Origin: an uncultured Pelagibacteraceae bacterium
GTDB lineage: Bacteria; Pseudomonadota; Alphaproteobacteria; Pelagibacterales; Pelagibacteraceae
Length of the DNA: 36,815 bases
Assembly (NCBI GenBank): GCA_902541745.1
Contig: CACBRW010000009.1
Coordinates: forward strand, 1 to 36,815
Direction: 5' to 3'
Shown: positions 33,020-36,815 of the stretch, piece by piece
Position numbering within the stretch: position 1 is the first letter of the stretch
Layout: every line of letters begins with the position of its first letter
Translations under genes and position numbers: made by a program
The notes under the pieces: model-generated
The model's database searches: none
What the model was told of the DNA's origin: nothing
The model's input: only the letters and a program-made list of their open reading frames with translations

Positions 33020-34072
33020 TTAATTAACTCTTTTGCCAGTACTTTTATCAAAAATATAATATTTATTGTTCTCCATATTTACTCTTAAATTAGAACCTTT
33101 TTCAACAGTTTGATTTCCTGGACACCTATAACAAAAGTCTTTTTTATTTTTCAATTGACCATAAACAATATTATCCGAACCAAGCTGTTCCACTAAGTCT
33201 ACTGTTAAATTAATTAAACCACTCTCAGATTGTACTAAATGCTCAGGTCTTATTCCTAATGTAACCTCACCCTCAAAGTCAGTATTAACATCTTTAATTT
33301 CAAAACCTTCTGCAGATAATGTTTTATTTTTTAAATTACCATTTAAAAAATTCATTTGAGGTGAACCAATAAAACCAGCAACAAATAAAGATTTTGGATT
33401 ATCATATATCTCAATAGGAGTTCCAAGCTGTTCAATAATTCCATTATTAATTACTGCCAATCTGTCAGCAAGTGTCATGGCCTCAACTTGATCATGTGTA
33501 ACAAATATACTTGTTACTCCAACCTTTTGTTGAAGTTTTTTAATTTCAAGTCTCATCTGAATTCTTAATTTTGCATCTAAGTTTGAAAGAGGTTCATCAA
33601 ATAAGAATATTTTTGGATTTCTTACAATTGCTCTTCCCATGGCAACCCTTTGTCTTTGACCTCCAGATAACATTGAAGGTTTTCTCTGTAAATAATCTGA
33701 AATTTGTAACAGTTTAGCTGCATCATTTACTTTTTGCTCAATTGTTTCTTTATCAATTCCTCTGTTTTTTAAACCATAAGCCAAATTATTATACACATTC
33801 ATATGTGGGTATAATGCATAGTTCTGAAACACCATTGCTACATCTCTCTCAGATGGATCAACTTCATTAATTAATTTTCCATCAAGATTAATATCACCCT
33901 CTGTAATGTCCTCTAAACCTGCAACCATTCTTAATAAAGTTGATTTTCCACATCCACTTGGTCCTACAAAAACCATAAACTCTCCTTCATCTACACTTAA
34001 TGAAGTTTCGTGAACAGCCTTAGTTCCGTTTGGATAAATCTTAGTCACATTTTTTAAATCTAAAAAACTCAT
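33020..34072 (-). CDS. ugpC: Ugp-type ABC transporter ATP-binding protein
   Basis: 350 residues, CUT1-family length. Walker A is GPSGCGKST (37-45), followed by the Q-loop VFQNYALYPHM, signature LSGGQRQRVAMGRAI, Walker B IFLFDEPLSNLDAK and H-loop IFVTHDQVEA. The C-terminal regulatory domain is TOBE-like (LGIRPEHL, VEQLGSDNIVYG). It energises import by the two or three permease subunits encoded just upstream. Malto-oligosaccharide or trehalose transporters share this ATPase type; the adjacent phosphodiesterase favours glycerol-3-phosphate or its diesters. Confidence 0.87.
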   Translation of the reverse strand: MSFLDLKNVTKIYPNGTKAVHETSLSVDEGEFMVFVGPSGCGKSTLLRMVAGLEDITEGDINLDGKLINEVDPSERDVAMVFQNYALYPHMNVYNNLAYGLKNRGIDKETIEQKVNDAAKLLQISDYLQRKPSMLSGGQRQRVAMGRAIVRNPKIFLFDEPLSNLDAKLRIQMRLEIKKLQQKVGVTSIFVTHDQVEAMTLADRLAVINNGIIEQLGTPIEIYDNPKSLFVAGFIGSPQMNFLNGNLKNKTLSAEGFEIKDVNTDFEGEVTLGIRPEHLVQSESGLINLTVDLVEQLGSDNIVYGQLKNKKDFCYRCPGNQTVEKGSNLRVNMENNKYYIFDKSTGKRVN

Positions 34073-34924
34073 TTATTTCTCCGTTTGAATTAATCCTTTT
34101 ATGAACCATTTTTGTAAAAATACTACCACTAAAACTGGTGGGATCATTGATAAAATTATATATGCAAATCTTTCTGCTGTTCTTGGCAAAGCAACTCCTT
34201 CATAGCTTTCTGTGTAAATAATTTTCATTCCCATTACAACAGTCCAATATTCTTCTGCAGTTGTCATTATTAGCGGCCATAAATATTGGCTATATCCATA
34301 TACGAACATAAAGATAAACATTGCTGCTATCATAGTTTTTGATAGTGGTACCAAGAAATCTATGAAAAAACTCCAAGCATTTGCTCCATCTAATTTTGCC
34401 GACTCCAAAAGTTCATCTGGAATTGTTTTGTAAAATTGTCTGAAGAAAAAAGTTGCTGTAGCTGAAGCAACTAACGGAAGAATAAGGCCTGTGTATGAAT
34501 TTGTTAAACCTAAATCAGATACAATTTTATAGCTTGGAAAAATTCTTACCTCCAAAGGAACAAGTAGAGTAATAAAGATTAACCAAAAAATTGGTACAGC
34601 TAATTTAAATCTATAATAAACCAAAGCATATGCTGACATTGCAGAAATAACTACTTTAAGTGTTGCAATCCCTAATGCCATTATAAAACTATTAATAAAC
34701 ATTTTTGCAGCAGTCACTTCTTCTGACCAACCACCTTTTTCATTTAAAACTTCGTTATAGTTTCTTGCTAGCTGATCACCTATATGAAACTTCATACCTT
34801 CCGTCAGTATAGTTACAGAGTCATGTGAAGAACTTGCAAAAGATATCCAAATAGGAACTACCATTAACAATACCCCTAATATTAAAATAATATGAGCAAT
34901 TATTTGAAGTGGTTTAATTTTCAT
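34073..34924 (-). CDS. ugpE: Ugp-type ABC transporter permease, first UgpE paralogue
   Basis: 283 residues with six predicted membrane helices (first at about residues 9-30). The EAA loop ELLESAKLDGANAWSFF, which contacts the ATPase, is present, as are LVPLEVRIFPSYKIV and the end helix PPVLVVVFLQKWFIKGLIQ. It is highly similar to the neighbouring upstream permease over the whole length (for example FFRQFYKT-PDELLESAKLDGAN is shared with one change). It has an extra segment YTESYEGVALPRTAE before the last helix. Overlap with that gene is 4 bases, and it is directly adjacent to ugpC. Confidence 0.85.
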   Translation of the reverse strand: MKIKPLQIIAHIILILGVLLMVVPIWISFASSSHDSVTILTEGMKFHIGDQLARNYNEVLNEKGGWSEEVTAAKMFINSFIMALGIATLKVVISAMSAYALVYYRFKLAVPIFWLIFITLLVPLEVRIFPSYKIVSDLGLTNSYTGLILPLVASATATFFFRQFYKTIPDELLESAKLDGANAWSFFIDFLVPLSKTMIAAMFIFMFVYGYSQYLWPLIMTTAEEYWTVVMGMKIIYTESYEGVALPRTAERFAYIILSMIPPVLVVVFLQKWFIKGLIQTEK

Positions 34925-35742
34925 TTATCTTGAAAAACCCCCTTAATAAAATGTTTCTGCAACACAATTATAATTAAAATTGGTGGAACCATAGACATCA
35001 TCACAAAAGCAAAACGATGAACAATAGAACCCGACATCATTTTTAATCCCATAACCACTGTCCAATATTGTTCTGAAGTTGTTACCAATAGCGGCCATAA
35101 GTACTGATTGTAACCAAAAACAAACATAAATATTAACATCGCTACAATCATCGTTTTTGACAAAGGAATTAAAAAATCAACAAAAAATCTCCAGGTATTT
35201 GCCCCATCAAGTTTTGCAGACTCAAGTAATTCATCTGGAACAGTTTTATAAAATTGTCGAAAGAATAATGTTGCTATAGCTGATGCTGAAATTGGAACTA
35301 TTAATCCAAAGTAAGAATTTACTAAATTAAGTTCAGCCATTACTGAATAAGTAGGAAAAATTCTTAACTCTAGTGGTACTAATATCGTGATAAAAATTAT
35401 CCAAAACAATAATGTTGCATGTTTTATTCTATAATAAACCAATGCGTAGGCAGCCATTAAAGATGTGACAACGGATAGAATTGCAACTCCCGTAGCCATT
35501 AAAAAACTATTAAAAAACATTTTTAATGCTGTTATCTCTTTAAAGAAACCACCCTGATATAATAAAACCCGTAAGTAATTTTCATAAAAGCTATCTCCTA
35601 AAAACATTTGGAGACCATTCATATTAATCATTGAACTTGTGTGCGTTGAGCTAGCAAAAATCATCCACACAGGAAGTACCATGATAAGTATTCCAATGAT
35701 TAAAATTAAATGTGAAAAACTTGATGTGATAAATCTAGTCAT
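34921..35742 (-). CDS. ugpE: Ugp-type ABC transporter permease, second UgpE paralogue
   Basis: 273 residues, six predicted membrane helices, EAA loop ELLESAKLDGANTWRFF. It matches the downstream permease along its length, with the same N-terminal pattern (HLILIIGILIMVLPVWMIFASS) and shared IFITxLVPLExRIFP and QYLWPL blocks, so the pair arose by tandem duplication. It lacks the extra loop before the last helix. Both copies are intact. A CUT1 transporter normally uses one UgpA and one UgpE type subunit, so the two may form alternative heterodimers with UgpA. The start touches the ugpA stop. Confidence 0.85.
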   Translation of the reverse strand: MTRFITSSFSHLILIIGILIMVLPVWMIFASSTHTSSMINMNGLQMFLGDSFYENYLRVLLYQGGFFKEITALKMFFNSFLMATGVAILSVVTSLMAAYALVYYRIKHATLLFWIIFITILVPLELRIFPTYSVMAELNLVNSYFGLIVPISASAIATLFFRQFYKTVPDELLESAKLDGANTWRFFVDFLIPLSKTMIVAMLIFMFVFGYNQYLWPLLVTTSEQYWTVVMGLKMMSGSIVHRFAFVMMSMVPPILIIIVLQKHFIKGVFQDK

Positions 35743-36620
35743 TAATTATAATGTATTTTCCCTTCGATATATCTAAATTGAAAAATTGTAATTACTAATA
35801 CAATCAACATCATCATTATTGATTGAGCTCCAGCACTTCCTAAATCTAATCCTCTAAATCCATCCATGTAGGCTTTATAAACTAGAGTTCTTGTTTCACC
35901 TGAAGGAGCACCTATCGTTGTAGTATCAATAATTCCAAATGTATCAAAGAAAGCATAGGTTATATTAATAATTATTAAGAAGAATGTAGTTGGCATTAAT
36001 AATGGGAATGTAATTGTCCAAAATCTTCTAAAACTATTTTTACAATCAATCATTGATGCTTCAATTACAGATTTTTGTATAGCTTGAAGACCTGCCAAGA
36101 AGAAAATAAAATTAGCACTGATTTGCTTCCAAGAACCAGCTATTATTACATAAATATACGAGTCAAAAACACTCTCGTACCAATTGAAACCCCAAAGTTC
36201 GTGAAATAAATGATAAAGGAGCCCAAATCTTTCACTAAAAAAATAATTTGCCATTACACCTACAACCGCAGGCGCAATTGCATAAGGCCAAATTAAAAGT
36301 GTTTTGTAAGTGCTTTTACCATGTATTACATTATTGGCCTGAACGGCAAGCAGCAAACCGATTGAGCCGGTAATTAATGTAATTGCAAAACTATAAATAA
36401 TAGTAAATTTGAAAGCTATAAAATAAGCTGGATCATCAAAAATAAATAAAAAATTATCAAACCATACAAACGTCGCTCCAAATCCAAAAGCATCTTGCAT
36501 TGTAAATGCATCTCTGAAGGTTTGTATGATTGGCCAATATAAAAAAATTAATAAAATTCCTAACTGTGGTGCTAAGAATAAATATTGTGAATAGCTAGAT
36601 TTAAATTGGACTTTTTTCAT
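35742..36620 (-). CDS. ugpA: Ugp-type ABC transporter permease UgpA
   Basis: 292 residues with six predicted membrane helices and the UgpA-type start (YLFLAPQLGILLIFLYWPII, TFRDAFTMQDAFG). The EAA loop SVIEASMIDCKNSFRRFWTI precedes LLMPTTFFLIIINITYAFFDTFGIID. It pairs with the UgpE-type subunit to form the channel. It lies 58 bases after the binding-protein gene, behind a strong hairpin, and continues without gap into the two ugpE copies. Confidence 0.88.
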   Translation of the reverse strand: MKKVQFKSSYSQYLFLAPQLGILLIFLYWPIIQTFRDAFTMQDAFGFGATFVWFDNFLFIFDDPAYFIAFKFTIIYSFAITLITGSIGLLLAVQANNVIHGKSTYKTLLIWPYAIAPAVVGVMANYFFSERFGLLYHLFHELWGFNWYESVFDSYIYVIIAGSWKQISANFIFFLAGLQAIQKSVIEASMIDCKNSFRRFWTITFPLLMPTTFFLIIINITYAFFDTFGIIDTTTIGAPSGETRTLVYKAYMDGFRGLDLGSAGAQSIMMMLIVLVITIFQFRYIEGKIHYN

Positions 36621-36634
36621 ATAAGTAAAATAAA

Positions 36635-36668
36635 AAATAAGGAGGGTAAATCAACACCCTCCTTATTT
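36635..36668 (-). terminator. strong stem-loop between ugpB and ugpA
   Basis: AAATAAGGAGGGT (36635-36647), an 8-base loop, then its exact 13-base complement (36656-36668). In the minus direction a T-rich tract follows. It has a GC-rich core (GGAGGGT) in otherwise AT-rich DNA. It probably gives partial termination, or shields the 3' end of the ugpB message, so that the binding protein is made in excess over the membrane subunits. Confidence 0.85.
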
Positions 36669-36678
36669 AAATTATTAA

Positions 36679-36815
36679 TTATAAAGTTTTAGCGAATTGT
36701 TTTAACAATTTAGCTGCACCTTTATCCATGTTCTGCAATCCTTTTTCGATTGATATTTTGCCGTTTAACATTGGCTCAACATTTTCGTAAATTACTTCAC
36801 GAATTTGTGGCCAAT
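36679..36815 (-). CDS. ugpB: Ugp-type ABC transporter substrate-binding protein, C-terminal end (partial)
   Basis: An open frame enters from the right edge and ends with TAA at 36679-36681, giving 44 residues plus stop. The visible part (WPQIREVIYENVEPMLNGK, GLQNMDKGAAKLLKQF) matches the C-terminal helices of periplasmic sugar/glycerol-phosphate binding proteins of the CUT1 family (I-x-x-A/V-I-x-E-N-V-x-x-x-L-x-G-K). Position ahead of ugpA supports UgpB. The substrate site is outside the window. Confidence 0.8.
   Translation of the reverse strand, partial: WPQIREVIYENVEPMLNGKISIEKGLQNMDKGAAKLLKQFAKTL

Overview
The window is very AT-rich and gene-dense. Most intergenic gaps are under 90 bases, and many stop/start codons overlap. 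Gene content and order are alphaproteobacterial: recG beside a DUF502 gene; the chain dgt-argS-(SPOR position)-nagZ-scpA-scpB-tatA-tatB-tatC-serS then yajC-secD-secF; and a divergent erpA-xth pair. Extreme compactness, lysine/asparagine/isoleucine-rich proteins and the transporter content suggest a streamlined marine SAR11 (Pelagibacterales) genome. This is an inference from composition and order, not a database match.

Layout. Positions 1-1740 hold the end of recG (+), a DUF502 membrane protein (-), a possible micro-ORF and a probable Tat-exported M48 lipoprotein peptidase (+). Positions 1740-7100 (-) are an information-processing operon, ssb-gyrA-coaD-ppiB-tgt, followed by tRNA-Lys(TTT). Positions 7189-10042 (+) hold uvrA, interrupted by a one-base frameshift in a run of six T. 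Positions 10093-10695 (+) encode a PuuD-type membrane protein. Positions 10697-21492 (-) are a long run for protein export (SecDF-YajC, TatABC), chromosome segregation (ScpAB), two aminoacyl-tRNA synthetases, NagZ and dGTPase. Positions 21543-22636 (+) are erpA-xth.

Positions 22628-29095 form a zinc island. Two candidate Zur operators lie between znuC-znuB-zur-ldh2 (-) and znuA-COG0523 GTPase-WD40 protein-84-residue Cys/His protein (+). ZnuA carries a strikingly expanded His/Asp repeat loop. The WD40 and 84-residue proteins are the best candidates for an uncharacterised part of a zinc-allocation system. In the same window, Tgt has lost two of the three cysteines of its zinc site, which fits zinc economy.

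Positions 29178-31286 (+) hold three loosely spaced accessory enzymes: a thioredoxin-fold peroxiredoxin-like protein, an HCCA-isomerase/DsbA-family protein and a PhyH dioxygenase. Positions 31377-36815 (-) are an Ugp-type ABC transporter operon: ugpB (partial), a strong hairpin, ugpA, two tandem ugpE paralogues, ugpC, a glycerophosphodiester phosphodiesterase and a DUF1868 2H-phosphoesterase-like protein. The combination suggests scavenging of glycerophosphodiesters as a source of phosphate and glycerol.
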